Assembly (NCBI RefSeq): GCF_029813775.1 | Contig: NZ_JARVKW010000006.1 | Span: forward strand, 62,001-126,000 | Source: Streptomyces sp. DH24 | GTDB lineage: Bacteria > Actinomycetota > Actinomycetes > Streptomycetales > Streptomycetaceae | Reading direction: 5' to 3' | Length of the DNA stretch: 64,000 bases | The notes under the pieces: generated by a model | What the model was told of the DNA's origin: nothing | Database searches by the model: none | The model's input: the letters and a program-made list of their open reading frames with translations, nothing else | In this document: positions 8,371 through 17,519 of the stretch, piece by piece | How the letters are laid out: every line of letters starts with the position of its first letter | Position numbering within the stretch: position 1 is the stretch's first letter | Program-made: the position numbers and the translations under genes

Positions 8371-8715
8371 ATGACCACTGAAGAGACATCACGTTTTGTG
8401 CGTGTTCGCGTGGAACTCGTTCTCGAAGTAGAGGACGAGGCCGCTCTGACCGGAGCCGCGCTCGCCCGGATCGCCGGCGACGCCGGGATGCCCGAGGCGG
8501 AGCGGGCGCACGCCGAGGGCGCTGTGACGGAAGACACCGCGGAGGCCCTCGCCCATCTCGTCGACCCGTTCGACCTGGTCAGCGAGGTGCCGGGGGTGGC
8601 ACTCCAGCAGGCCTCGTGGAGCGGTGAGCGGATCGACTACGACCCTGACTCGCCCGACTGGGACCTGGACGAGGATGATGGCGCGCAGGACGACGAAGAA
8701 GAGGCGGTCGGCTGA
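8371..8715 (+). CDS. Small acidic conserved hypothetical protein
   Basis: No function is recognised. The 114-residue cytoplasmic-looking protein starts MTTEETSRFVRVRVELVLEV. It has a helical middle containing two Ala-rich segments and ends in a strongly acidic tail (DYDPDSPDWDLDEDDGAQ and on to EEEAVG). No signal peptide, membrane helix or metal motif is seen. The ATG at 8371 was preferred to the upstream ORF start at 8278, which would add residues with no family character. It stands alone between two divergent-looking promoter regions; its codon use matches its neighbours. Confidence 0.65.
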   Translation: MTTEETSRFVRVRVELVLEVEDEAALTGAALARIAGDAGMPEAERAHAEGAVTEDTAEALAHLVDPFDLVSEVPGVALQQASWSGERIDYDPDSPDWDLDEDDGAQDDEEEAVG

Positions 8716-8937
8716 CGGCTCGGGGAAATTGGTGACCCCGGGCGGCAACCGCCACCCGGGGTTTCGTCGTCTCAAGGGGCGCACAGACCGACCCCCGCAC
8801 CCGCTCGCCGTCCGGCGACGTGGTGTGCCCCACACATCAGGGGAATGTGGAACGGGACGCACCGGTCGTAGCGTTGAAGGTTCTTGACGGGGACTCTCGG
8901 GGTTTTTCGGGATTCGGCAACGATGGAGAAGCGTGTG

Positions 8938-10197
8938 ATGACGGACAGTAAGCGGCGCAGGGGCCTCACGGTCGCGTCCGCACTGCTCGGCGGAGTACTG
9001 GTGCTCTCGGCCTGTTCCGGCGGCGAGGGCGCCTCGGCCAGCGACGGGGGCAAGGGTGGTGACGCCTCCTCCCAGGCCAAGGTGGACGAGGCGGCGGCCG
9101 AGAAGAGCTCCGAGGCCCAGATCAAGATCACACCGAAGGACGGCTCGAACAACGCCTCCATCAACAACTCCGCCACCGTCACCGTGAGCAAGGGCACGCT
9201 CACCGAGGTGACGATGACGACGTCGGACGGCACGACCGTCCAGGGCGAGATATCCGCCGACAAGACGAGCTGGAAGCCCAGCGTCCAGCTGGAGCGCGCC
9301 ACCACCTACAAGCTCTCGGCGAGCGCCACGGACTCCGAGGGCCGCGCCGCCCACGAGAACGCCTCGTTCACGACGGTCTCGCCGGACAACAGCTTCATCG
9401 GCAACTTCACGCCGGACGACGGCACAACCGTCGGCGTCGGCATGCCCGTGTCGATCAACTTCGACAAGGCGATCACCAACAAGGCGGCCGTCCAGAAGGG
9501 CATCACCGTCAGCGCCAGTAGCGGCCAGGAGGTCGCCTGCCACTGGTTCAACGCCAACCGCATGGACTGCCGCCCCGAGGACTACTGGCAGGAGAACCAG
9601 ACCGTCACCCTGAAGCTCGCCCTGGACGGCGTCGAGGGCGCCGAGGGCGTCTACGGCGTCCAGCAGAAGACGGTCACCTTCACCATCGGCCGCAACCAGG
9701 TCTCCTACGTCGACGCGAAGACCAAGCAGATGAAGGTCACGCAGGACGGCAAGACCATCCGGACGATCCCGATCTCCGCCGGCTCGCCCGAGAACAAGAC
9801 GTACGAGGGCCAGATGGTGATCTCCGAGAAGTTCAAGGAGACCCGGATGAACGGTGCCACGGTCGGCTTCACCGACGACGACGGCAAGGGCGAGTACGAC
9901 ATCAAGGACGTGCCGCACGCCATGCGCCTGACCAGCTCCGGCACCTTCATCCACGGCAACTACTGGGGCGCGCCGTCCGTCTTCGGCAACGCCAACACCA
10001 GCCACGGCTGTGTCGGCCTGCAGGACAAGAAGGGCGCGAACGACCCGAAGACGCCGGGCGGCTGGTTCTACAACAACACGATGCTCGGTGACGTGGTCGT
10101 CGTGCAGAACACCGGCGACAAGACCGTCGCCCCGGACAACGGCCTCAACGGCTGGAACATGAGCTGGGACCAGTGGAAGGCGGGCTCGGCGGTCTGA
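8938..10197 (+). CDS. L,D-transpeptidase lipoprotein (YkuD domain)
   Basis: This 419-residue exported enzyme probably forms 3-3 cross-links in peptidoglycan. The lipoprotein signal peptide ends in the lipobox LSAC, followed by a Ser/Gly/Asp-rich linker. Two Ig-like domains follow, as in mycobacterial Ldt enzymes (roughly residues 65-275). The YkuD catalytic domain carries FIHGNYWG and SHGCVGL with nucleophile C358, and a C-terminal extension ends in NMSWDQWKAGSAV. The start is ATG 8938 (or the adjacent GTG 8935), because GGAGAA lies 7 bp upstream; the ATG at 8923 overlaps that ribosome site. A strong terminator follows. Confidence 0.92.
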   Translation: MTDSKRRRGLTVASALLGGVLVLSACSGGEGASASDGGKGGDASSQAKVDEAAAEKSSEAQIKITPKDGSNNASINNSATVTVSKGTLTEVTMTTSDGTTVQGEISADKTSWKPSVQLERATTYKLSASATDSEGRAAHENASFTTVSPDNSFIGNFTPDDGTTVGVGMPVSINFDKAITNKAAVQKGITVSASSGQEVACHWFNANRMDCRPEDYWQENQTVTLKLALDGVEGAEGVYGVQQKTVTFTIGRNQVSYVDAKTKQMKVTQDGKTIRTIPISAGSPENKTYEGQMVISEKFKETRMNGATVGFTDDDGKGEYDIKDVPHAMRLTSSGTFIHGNYWGAPSVFGNANTSHGCVGLQDKKGANDPKTPGGWFYNNTMLGDVVVVQNTGDKTVAPDNGLNGWNMSWDQWKAGSAV

Positions 10198-10225
10198 CGC
10201 CGGCCTTCCCCTCCGAATCCTGTCG

Positions 10226-10264
10226 ACCGGTGCCGCCCCTCGGGGCGGCACCGGTGTTTTCTTT
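10226..10264 (+). terminator. Terminator after the L,D-transpeptidase gene
   Basis: A perfect 14-bp stem (ACCGGTGCCGCCCC with its complement, two-base loop) is followed by GTTTTCTTT. It is one of the few hairpins here with a T-rich tail. Confidence 0.88.
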
Positions 10265-10526
10265 CCGGGCCGTCCGGCGACGTCCTGCTCGACGGCGCCG
10301 ACCTGGCCCCGCCGCCCGAGACGAACGCGTCAACCACGCGAACGTGTAACGGAGTTCGCGCGGTCGCGTTACGGACGGCAGGCGGTTTGCCGACCTTTCC
10401 CGTGGCCATTGAGACGCCCGAACGGCCCCCGGCATACTGCGGAATCCGGGGGATGCGCGCATACGTGCGGGACCACCCCCGGCCGGACGAACGGGGATTC
10501 GTCCGGAACTTCGGCTAGGGGGAAAC
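10265..10526. other. Intergenic region with a possible ABC-ATPase remnant
   Basis: This non-coding stretch lies before the subtilase gene. From 10267 one frame reads GPSGDVLLDGADLAPPPE, resembling the segment after Walker A of ABC ATPases (GPSGSGKS...SGxVLLDGxDL) with the P-loop lysine region missing. It is too short to be sure. Nearer the gene, GGGGAAAC lies directly before the TTG start. Confidence 0.3.
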
Positions 10527-13500
10527 TTGCGCAGACAAGTGAAGAAGGCATGCGCGGCCACCGTCGCCACGGCGGCCGCCGTGGCGCTCGCCGCGGCGGC
10601 CGCCGTGGCGCTCGCCGCGGGTCTGACCAGCCCGGCGGCGGCGCAGCCCGAGCAGCCCGCCACGACCGGTGCGGCCCAGCACTCCGGCAAGCACCGCATC
10701 ACCCTGATCACCGGCGACCGGGTCGCCGTCGACGCCAAGGGCCGGGTCACCGGCATCGAGCGGGCCAAGGGCCGGGAGAACATACCCGTCCAGATCCGCC
10801 GCGTCGACGGACACACCCTCGTCGTCCCGGCCGACGCCGCCCGCCTGGTCGCCACCGGCACACTCGACCGGCGCCTGTTCGACGTCACCGAACTCGGCAG
10901 GGCCGCCACCCGCAAGGCGCACCGCGGCGGCCTGAAGGTCATCGTCGGATACCGGGGCGCGGCAGCCGCGACCAAGGCCGACGTCCGCGACGCGGGCACG
11001 CTCCGCCGGACCCTGAAGTCCCTCAACGCGGACGCCGTGCAGGCCCCGCGGGAGGCCACGCCCGAGCTGTGGGCCGCCGTCACCAACGGCGACCGCACCG
11101 CGTCCGGCATCGCGCACGTCTGGCTCGACGGCGTCCGCAAGGCCAACCTCGACAAGTCCGTGCCCCAGATCGGCGCCCCCAAGGCGTGGGCCGCCGGATA
11201 CGACGGCAAGGGCGTCAAGATCGCCGTCCTGGACACCGGCGTCGACGCCACCCACCCGGACCTCAAGGACCAGGTGATCGCCGCCAAGAACTTCTCCACC
11301 TCCGCCGACGCCACCGACAAGGTCGGCCACGGCACGCACGTCGCGTCCATCGCGGCCGGCACCGGCGCCAAGGGCGGCGGCGCCTACAAGGGCGTCGCAC
11401 CGGGCGCGAAGCTGCTCAACGGCAAGGTGCTCAGCGACGACGGCTACGGCGACGACTCCGGCATCCTCGCCGGCATGGAGTGGGCGGCCGAGCAGGGCGC
11501 CGACGTCGTCAACCTCAGCCTCGGCGGCGCCGACACCCCCGACACCGACCCGCTGGAGGCGGCGGTCGACAAGCTGTCCGCCGACAAGGGCATCCTGTTC
11601 GCCGTCGCCGCCGGCAACGACGGCGACTTCGGCGACCAGACCGTCGGCTCGCCGGGCAGCGCGAAGTCCGCGCTGACCGTCGGCGCGGTGGACGACCAGG
11701 ACAAGCTGGCGTCCTTCTCCAGCCGCGGCCCCGGCCTCGACGGCGCCGTCAAGCCCGACGTGACCGCGCCGGGCGTGGACATCACGGCTGCCGCCGCCCC
11801 GGGCAGCGCCATCGCGGAGGAGGTCGGCGAGAAGCCGGCCGGCTACCTGTCCATCTCCGGTACGTCCATGGCCACCCCGCACGTCGCGGGCGCGGCGGCG
11901 ATCCTCAAGCAGCAGCACCCCGAGTGGACGTACGCCGAGCTGAAGGGCGCCCTCACCGGCTCCACGAAGGGCGGCAAGTACACGGCGTTCCAGCAGGGTT
12001 CGGGCCGTATCCAGGTCGACCGGGCCATCGGGCAGACGGTGATCGCGGAACCGGTGTCGGTGTCATTCGGCGTCCAGCAGTGGCCGCACACCGACGACAA
12101 GCCCGTCACCGAGCAGCTGACCTACCGCAACCTCGGCACCGAGGACGTCACGCTGACCCTGGCGTCGACCGCCACCAACCCCAAGGGCCAGGCGGCCCCG
12201 GCGGGCTTCTTCACGGTCGGCAAGGCCGAGGTCACCGACCCGGCGGGCGGCACGGCCTCCGTCCCGGTGACCGTCGACACCCGGCTCGGCGGCACCGTCG
12301 ACGGCGCCTACTCCGCGTACGTCACGGCGACGGGCGGCGGCCAGAGCGTCCGCACGGCCGCCGCCGTACAGCGTGAGGTGGAGTCGTACGACGTCACGCT
12401 GAAGGTCCTCGGCCGGGACGGCAAGCCGACCGGCAACTACAACACCGACCTGACCGGCGTCTCCGGTCTCGCCGACCAGAAGTGGTTCACGCCGTACGAC
12501 GCCGACGGCACCGTCACGCTGCGCGTGCCCAGGGGCGGCTACGTCCTCAACTCCGCGCTCTACGCCGGCGACGACCCGGAGGTCTACAAGGGCGCCGACT
12601 GGATCGCCCAGCCGAAGCTCGACGTCACGAAGAAGACCACCGTCACACTGGACGCCCGCACCGCCAAGCCGGTGAACATCACCGTGCCGGACCGGGCCGC
12701 CAAGTCGGTGTTCGCCTCCGCGGACTTCTCGATCCAGACGCGCGACGCCGGGTACGCCTTCGGCTGGTGGCTGGACACCTACGACAACTTCCGCACCAAG
12801 CACCTCGGCCCGAAGGTCACCGACGGCTCGCTGAGCCAGCAGTGGGACGGCCACTGGACCAAGGGCGGCAAGGAGCAGTACGACACCGTGGCCGGCGGCC
12901 CGGTCGAGCAGCTCGCCACCGGATTCACCCGCCGCTACAAGACCGGCGACTTCGCCGAGGTCAAGGCCGGCCTGGGCGCATCGGCCAAGGGCAAGAAGGG
13001 CGCGGTCTCCGCGACGGGATGGCTGCCCGGCGCCTTCGGCGCGTCCGGCATCGGCATGGCGCAGGCCCTGCCCAGCACCCGCACCCTGCACCTGTCCACC
13101 GGCGACGGCGTGGCCTGGGAGATCGACTTCCAGCAGCACGGCGGAGTCGACGCCGACGGCTTCCCGGTCACGGAGGCGTTCTACACGCTGGGCGCGCAGC
13201 AGAAGTTCACGGCGGGCAAGAGCTACACGAAGACCTTCAACACGGCCGTCTTCGGCCCGCGTCTGAACGCGCAGTTCGGCCTCTTCCGCGAGGGCAACGA
13301 CCTGTACGGCAGCCTGCCGCTGTTCGCCGACGGCCGGGGCAACGCCGGCTCGTCGCTGTTCGGCTCGGTCAAGACCACCCTCTACCGCAACGGCACCAAG
13401 GTCGGCTCCCACGACGACCCGCTGTTCGGCGAGAAGCAGTTCAAGGTCCCGTCCGGCGACGCGCAGTACCGCCTGACCACGTCGGTCAAGCGCGCCGCGA

Positions 13501-13877
13501 AGATCGCGTCGGCCGCGAGCCGCATCGACGCGAGCTGGACGTTCCGCTCGAAGAAGACCGCCGACCTCACCCAGCTGCCCGCCTCCACGGTCCGCTTCAA
13601 CGCCAAGACCGGCCTGGACAGCACGGCCCCCGCGGGCAAGAAGGTGAGCGTCCCGGTCACCGTCCAGGGCGCCGCCAAGGGCGCCAACCTCAAGTCGCTG
13701 ACGACGTACGTGTCGTACGACCAGGGCAAGACCTGGAAGAAGGCGGCCGTGAAGAAGGGCGCGATCAGCGTCAAGAACCCGGCGAAGGGGAAGTCGATCT
13801 CCTTCCGCGCCACCGTCACCGACAAGAAGGGCAACGTCTCCAAGGTGACGATCTACGACGCGTACTACGGCAAGTAG
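10527..13877 (+). CDS. Secreted subtilisin-like serine peptidase (S8)
   Basis: This 1116-residue secreted protease carries the catalytic triad D236 (IAVLDTGVD), H268 (VGHGTHVAS) and S447 (GTSMATPHVAGAA); the oxyanion-type asparagine is in AVAAGND. Order: a signal peptide with a duplicated Ala-rich core, an inhibitor-like propeptide (residues ~55-205), the peptidase domain (~220-490), then ~600 residues of beta-rich accessory region ending in a Lys-rich domain (KTWKKAAVKKGAIS). This is the architecture of large Streptomyces subtilases. It starts at TTG, immediately after AGGGGGAAAC; the in-frame GTG at 10539 is too far from that site. It is monocistronic, with a hairpin after the stop. The substrate is unknown. 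Confidence 0.92.
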   Translation: MRRQVKKACAATVATAAAVALAAAAAVALAAGLTSPAAAQPEQPATTGAAQHSGKHRITLITGDRVAVDAKGRVTGIERAKGRENIPVQIRRVDGHTLVVPADAARLVATGTLDRRLFDVTELGRAATRKAHRGGLKVIVGYRGAAAATKADVRDAGTLRRTLKSLNADAVQAPREATPELWAAVTNGDRTASGIAHVWLDGVRKANLDKSVPQIGAPKAWAAGYDGKGVKIAVLDTGVDATHPDLKDQVIAAKNFSTSADATDKVGHGTHVASIAAGTGAKGGGAYKGVAPGAKLLNGKVLSDDGYGDDSGILAGMEWAAEQGADVVNLSLGGADTPDTDPLEAAVDKLSADKGILFAVAAGNDGDFGDQTVGSPGSAKSALTVGAVDDQDKLASFSSRGPGLDGAVKPDVTAPGVDITAAAAPGSAIAEEVGEKPAGYLSISGTSMATPHVAGAAAILKQQHPEWTYAELKGALTGSTKGGKYTAFQQGSGRIQVDRAIGQTVIAEPVSVSFGVQQWPHTDDKPVTEQLTYRNLGTEDVTLTLASTATNPKGQAAPAGFFTVGKAEVTDPAGGTASVPVTVDTRLGGTVDGAYSAYVTATGGGQSVRTAAAVQREVESYDVTLKVLGRDGKPTGNYNTDLTGVSGLADQKWFTPYDADGTVTLRVPRGGYVLNSALYAGDDPEVYKGADWIAQPKLDVTKKTTVTLDARTAKPVNITVPDRAAKSVFASADFSIQTRDAGYAFGWWLDTYDNFRTKHLGPKVTDGSLSQQWDGHWTKGGKEQYDTVAGGPVEQLATGFTRRYKTGDFAEVKAGLGASAKGKKGAVSATGWLPGAFGASGIGMAQALPSTRTLHLSTGDGVAWEIDFQQHGGVDADGFPVTEAFYTLGAQQKFTAGKSYTKTFNTAVFGPRLNAQFGLFREGNDLYGSLPLFADGRGNAGSSLFGSVKTTLYRNGTKVGSHDDPLFGEKQFKVPSGDAQYRLTTSVKRAAKIASAASRIDASWTFRSKKTADLTQLPASTVRFNAKTGLDSTAPAGKKVSVPVTVQGAAKGANLKSLTTYVSYDQGKTWKKAAVKKGAISVKNPAKGKSISFRATVTDKKGNVSKVTIYDAYYGK
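10571..10618. repeat. 24-bp tandem duplication in the subtilase signal peptide
   Basis: Two exact 24-bp copies (10571-10594 and 10595-10618) encode a repeated eight-residue Ala/Val/Leu block. The duplication keeps frame and lengthens the hydrophobic core of the signal sequence. Confidence 0.85.
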
Positions 13878-13904
13878 CCCGCTGACACCGGCGTGACATG
13901 AGCG

Positions 13905-13937
13905 GGGCCCGTCGGAAGCCGTGCTTCCGGCGGGCCC
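13905..13937 (+). terminator. Terminator after the subtilase gene
   Basis: A 15-bp stem with one G-T pair (GGGCCCGTCGGAAGC against GCTTCCGGCGGGCCC) and a 3-base loop lies 27 bp after the stop. It may also serve the converging XRE regulator gene. Confidence 0.8.
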
Positions 13938-13966
13938 TTCGCGCTGCCCGGAGGCCTACGGCGGTT

Positions 13967-14878
13967 TTACGGGGCCGACGATCCGGTGCCCGCCCGGGTC
14001 GCGTCCGCGCCCCAGCTCGCCAGCAGCCGCAGCGCCTCGGCCGACGGGGAGCCCGGCTCGGCGTGATACGTGATCAACGACTGCTCGGAGTCGTCGACCA
14101 GCCGGAACGTCTCGAAGTTCAGCGTCAGATCACCGACGAGCGGATGGCGCATGCGCTTCACGCCGTGACTCTTCTCCTTGACGTCGTGGGTGGCCCACAG
14201 CCGCCGGAACTCCTCGCTCTTGACGGACAGTTCGCCCACCAGCGAGGACAGCCGCGGGTCGTCCGAATGGCAGCCCGCGTCCATCCGCAGGAAGCTGACC
14301 ATGTCGGACGCCTTCTGGTCCCAGTCCACGAACAGCTCGCGGTACTCCGGCTTCAGGAACACCAGCCGCGCCCAGTTCCGCTCCTGCGCGGGCAGCTCCG
14401 CCCAGTCGCCGAACAGGGCCGCCGCCATGCCGTTCCAGGCGAGGATGTCCGAGCGCCGGCCCGTGACGTACGCGGGCACCCCGTCGATCGAGTCCAGCAG
14501 CTGCCGCAGCGCCACCCGTACCTGCTGGGTGCGCGCCACCGGCTTCTTCCTGTGCTGCTTCGGCTTCGCCAGATGCGTCAGGTGCGCGTGCTCGGCGTCG
14601 GTCAGCCGCAGCGCGCGGGCGATCGAGTCGAGGACCTCCGCCGACACGTTCCGCCCGTTGCCCTGCTCCAGGCGCGTGTAGTACGCCACGGACACCCCGG
14701 CGAGCTGCGCCAGCTCCTCGCGGCGCAGCCCGGGTACGCGGCGGTGCCGCCCGTAGTCCGGCAGCCCCACGTCCTCCGGCTTCAGCCGGGCGCGCCGGGT
14801 GCGCAGGAACTCGCTGAGCTCGGCGCGCCGGTCCAGGCCTCCGCCGGTCTCCCGCGGGGGTTCGGGCTGTATGTCCAT
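13967..14878 (-). CDS. XRE-family regulator with MmyB-like ligand-binding domain
   Basis: This 303-residue transcription factor has an N-terminal helix-turn-helix ([20 protein letters not shown], then [20 protein letters not shown]). A C-terminal PAS-like domain of the MmyB/PF17765 type follows, with [21 protein letters not shown] and later [21 protein letters not shown]. Such regulators often sit divergent from an oxidoreductase they repress, as here with the alcohol dehydrogenase. A perfect 20-bp palindrome 12 bp upstream of its ATG is the likely operator. The start at 14878 is the first residue of the conserved region; the much longer ORF upstream is antisense to the dehydrogenase. Confidence 0.9.
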   Translation of the reverse strand: MDIQPEPPRETGGGLDRRAELSEFLRTRRARLKPEDVGLPDYGRHRRVPGLRREELAQLAGVSVAYYTRLEQGNGRNVSAEVLDSIARALRLTDAEHAHLTHLAKPKQHRKKPVARTQQVRVALRQLLDSIDGVPAYVTGRRSDILAWNGMAAALFGDWAELPAQERNWARLVFLKPEYRELFVDWDQKASDMVSFLRMDAGCHSDDPRLSSLVGELSVKSEEFRRLWATHDVKEKSHGVKRMRHPLVGDLTLNFETFRLVDDSEQSLITYHAEPGSPSAEALRLLASWGADATRAGTGSSAP

Positions 14879-14889
14879 GTGTCCAGTAT

Positions 14890-14909
14890 TCCCGGTCGTA
14901 CGACCGGGA
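14890..14909. promoter_or_regulatory. Perfect 20-bp palindromic operator candidate
   Basis: TCCCGGTCGTACGACCGGGA is a perfect palindrome in the 171-bp gap between the divergent XRE regulator and alcohol dehydrogenase genes. It is 12 bp from the regulator start and about 140 bp from the dehydrogenase start. Autoregulation with control of the dehydrogenase is the natural model. Confidence 0.75.
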
Positions 14910-15049
14910 GCCTGACCTCGCCAGTGGTACGCACGCCGAACGTACGCAAAGCCATGGCCTGGGCGGATGCCCGGCCGTCCGGCAGGCTGGACGCCGTGCC
15001 CGGACAGAAGGCAGCCGGGCGCACGACCTCTGCTAGGAGAACCCTCGGC

Positions 15050-16093
15050 ATGACCACTGTCGCCGCGTACGCCGCACCCGCCGCCAAGGCTCCGCTGGAG
15101 CGCACCACCATCGAGCGCCGGTCCGTCGGTGAGTTCGATGTGCTGATCGACATCAAGTTCGCCGGAATCTGCCACTCCGACATCCACCAGGCCCGGGAGG
15201 GCTGGGGCGAGGCGATCTTCCCGATGGTCCCCGGCCACGAGATCGCCGGCGTCGTCTCCGAGGTCGGCTCCGGCGTCACCCGGTTCGCCGTGGGCGACCG
15301 CGTGGGCGTCGGCTGCATGGTCGACTCCTGCCGCGAGTGCGACAACTGCCGGGCCGGCCTGGAGCAGTACTGCACCGGCGGTGGCATGGTCGGCACGTAC
15401 AACGCCGTCGGCAGGGACGGTGAGCCCACCTACGGCGGCTACTCGCAGAAGATCGTCGTCGACGAGAACTACGTCGTCCGCATCCCCGAGGGCATCGCGC
15501 TCGACGAGGCCGCGCCGCTGCTGTGCGCCGGCATCACCCTGTACTCCCCGCTCAAGCGCTGGAACGCCGGCCCCGGCAAGAAGGTCGCGATCGTCGGCCT
15601 GGGCGGCCTCGGCCACATGGGCGTCAAGATCGCGCACGCGATGGGTGCCGAGGTCACGGTGCTGTCGCAGTCCCTGCGCAAGAAGGACGACGGCCTGAAG
15701 CTGGGCGCCGACCACTACTACGCCACGAGCGACCCGAAGACGTTCGAGGAGCTGGCGGGCACCTTCGACCTGATCGTCTCCACGGTCTCGGCCCCGCTCG
15801 ACTTCGGCGCGTACCTGTCCCTGCTGACGACGCAGGGCACCCTGGCGAACGTCGGCGCCCCGGAGGAGCCGATCTCCCTCAACCTGTTCTCGGTGATCGG
15901 CGGCGGCAAGTCGCTGGCCGGCTCCATGATCGGCGGCATCGCCGAGACCCAGGAGATGCTCGACTTCTGCGCGGAGCACGGCATCGGCGCGGAGATCGAA
16001 CTCATCGCCGCCTCGGAGATCAACGACGCGTACGAGCGCGTCCTGGCGAGCGACGTCCGCTACCGCTTCGTCATCGACACGGCGACGATCTGA
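15050..16093 (+). CDS. Zinc-dependent alcohol dehydrogenase (YahK/CAD-like MDR family)
   Basis: This 347-residue medium-chain dehydrogenase probably reduces aldehydes with NADPH. The catalytic zinc ligands are in GICHSDIHQ and PGHEIAGVV. The structural zinc cysteines are in the CxxCxxC...C lobe ([17 protein letters not shown]). The Rossmann loop reads [14 protein letters not shown]. The NAAAIxR-type ending and the overall pattern resemble YahK and cinnamyl-alcohol-dehydrogenase-like aldehyde reductases. The ATG at 15050 follows TAGGAGAACC. It is divergent from an XRE regulator with a perfect palindrome between them. The preferred substrate is not deducible; detoxification of a reactive aldehyde is an inference from the regulator pairing. 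Confidence 0.92.
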   Translation: MTTVAAYAAPAAKAPLERTTIERRSVGEFDVLIDIKFAGICHSDIHQAREGWGEAIFPMVPGHEIAGVVSEVGSGVTRFAVGDRVGVGCMVDSCRECDNCRAGLEQYCTGGGMVGTYNAVGRDGEPTYGGYSQKIVVDENYVVRIPEGIALDEAAPLLCAGITLYSPLKRWNAGPGKKVAIVGLGGLGHMGVKIAHAMGAEVTVLSQSLRKKDDGLKLGADHYYATSDPKTFEELAGTFDLIVSTVSAPLDFGAYLSLLTTQGTLANVGAPEEPISLNLFSVIGGGKSLAGSMIGGIAETQEMLDFCAEHGIGAEIELIAASEINDAYERVLASDVRYRFVIDTATI

Positions 16094-16111
16094 CGCCCGT
16101 CGTGTGAGCGA

Positions 16112-16175
16112 GCCCCTGGCCCGGGGCCCCGGCACGTCCTCCTCGGAGGCGTCGCCGGGGCCCCGGGCCAGGGGC
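16112..16175. terminator. Bidirectional terminator, 22-bp stem
   Basis: Arms at 16112-16133 and 16154-16175 are exactly complementary, with an inner CCTC/GAGG mini-hairpin in the loop. It lies 18 bp after the dehydrogenase stop and before the converging transporter gene. Confidence 0.88.
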
Positions 16176-16277
16176 GTGTGCGCGGTGGGGCAGGTGGTCC
16201 GGCGGGCGGGGTCGCGCCCCGTGTACGGGGCGAGGTCCGCTGACGGGCGAGGCCGGCGCACCGGGCGGGGCCGGTTG

Positions 16278-16340
16278 GCCGACGGGCGGGTCCGGCCTAC
16301 GGGCGGGGGCGGGGACCGCCGACGGGCGGGTCCGGCCTAC
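16278..16340. repeat. 23-bp direct repeat at the end of the AI-2E transporter gene
   Basis: GCCGACGGGCGGGTCCGGCCTAC occurs at 16278-16300 and 16318-16340, 40 bp apart. The second copy contains the transporter stop codon, so the first is probably a duplication of the gene end. Confidence 0.7.
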
Positions 16341-17440
16341 TGGGCTGGTGCGCCGGGTGCCGGTGTCGGTTCCGGTTCCGGGTCGCTGAGCTGCTCGTGC
16401 ACGTAGTTCCAGGCCACCGCGATCAGCGCAGCGACCGGCACGGCGAGCAGGCTGCCCACGATGCCGGCGAGGCTGCCGCCCAGCGTCACCGCCAGCAGGA
16501 TCACGGCCGCGTGCAGGCCGAGCCCCCGGCTCTGGATCATGGGCTGGAACACGTTGCCCTCCAACTGCTGCACCACCACGATCAGGGCCAGCACGATCAG
16601 CGCGTCCGTCAGGCCGTTGTAGACCAGCGCGATGAGGACCGCGACGAAACCCGCGAACAGCGCGCCGACGATCGGCACGAACGCGGACACGAAGGTCAGC
16701 ACCGCCAGCGGCAGCACCAGCGGCACCCCGAGAACCCACAGGCCGAGGCCGATCAGGACGGCGTCGAGCAGGCCCACGGCCGCCTGGGAACGCACGAACG
16801 AGCCCAGGGTCTCCCAGCCGCGCGCCGCCACGGTCGGGACGTCCGTGGCCAGCCGGCCGGGCAGCTGACGGGCCAGCCAGGGCAGGAACCGCGGCCCGTC
16901 CTTGAGGAAGAAGAACATCAGGAAGAGCGCCAGGACGGCGGTGACGATGCCGTTGACGACGGTGCCGACGCCCGTGACGACAGCGCCGACCATGCTGCCG
17001 AGGCCGTCCTGGGCGCGGGCGACCGCACTGTCGAAGGCCTTGTTGATCTGGGCGTCACCGATGTTCAACGGCGGCCCGGCCGCCCACTCGCGCAGCCGCT
17101 GGATGCCCTCGACCACGCCGTCGGTCAGCTCACCGGACTGCGACGCCACCGGCACCGCGATCAGCGCCACGACCCCCGCGGCGACCGCGAGGAACAGCAC
17201 GGTCACGGCCGACGCGGCGAGCGCGGGGTGCCACCCGTGCCGGCGCAGGAAACGGGCGACCGGCCAGGTCAGCGTCGTCAGCAACAGCCCGACCACGAGC
17301 GGCCAGACCACGGACCACATCCGGCCCATGAGCCACAGAGCCACCGCGAGCATCACGAACACCAGCAGCAACTCCCCGGACACACGCGCGGAGGTACGCA
17401 GCGCGGCACGGGTCTTCCCGGAACTCAATGTGGCAGTCAC
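16337..17440 (-). CDS. AI-2E family transporter
   Basis: This 367-residue polytopic membrane protein of PF01594 has about eight helices. An early pair (LLLVFVMLAVALWLMG, VWPLVVGLLLTTLTWPVARFL) is followed by a soluble amphipathic stretch around residues 100-150, then clustered helices including FVPIVGALFAGFVAVLIAL. The conserved EGNVFQPMIQSRGLGLHA motif lies near the C-terminus. Family members have been linked to AI-2 export or Na+/H+ antiport, but the substrate in actinomycetes is unknown. The C-terminus is Pro/Glu-rich. The start is GTG at 17440. It stands alone; the msrA genes upstream are on the same strand but separated by 79 bp. Confidence 0.9.
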   Translation of the reverse strand: MTATLSSGKTRAALRTSARVSGELLLVFVMLAVALWLMGRMWSVVWPLVVGLLLTTLTWPVARFLRRHGWHPALAASAVTVLFLAVAAGVVALIAVPVASQSGELTDGVVEGIQRLREWAAGPPLNIGDAQINKAFDSAVARAQDGLGSMVGAVVTGVGTVVNGIVTAVLALFLMFFFLKDGPRFLPWLARQLPGRLATDVPTVAARGWETLGSFVRSQAAVGLLDAVLIGLGLWVLGVPLVLPLAVLTFVSAFVPIVGALFAGFVAVLIALVYNGLTDALIVLALIVVVQQLEGNVFQPMIQSRGLGLHAAVILLAVTLGGSLAGIVGSLLAVPVAALIAVAWNYVHEQLSDPEPEPTPAPGAPAQ

Positions 17441-17519
17441 GGAAGCACCTTATGGGTACGCCCGTCACAAGAACATCGCCGCCCCGCACTGCGAGGCGGC
17501 AACTGAACGGCCCGAGCGG

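Noticed and set aside
14879-16261. 764-residue minus-strand frame joining the XRE regulator to sequence antisense to the dehydrogenase
   Set aside because: Only the last 303 residues match a regulator; the rest is the complement of a well-supported dehydrogenase gene.
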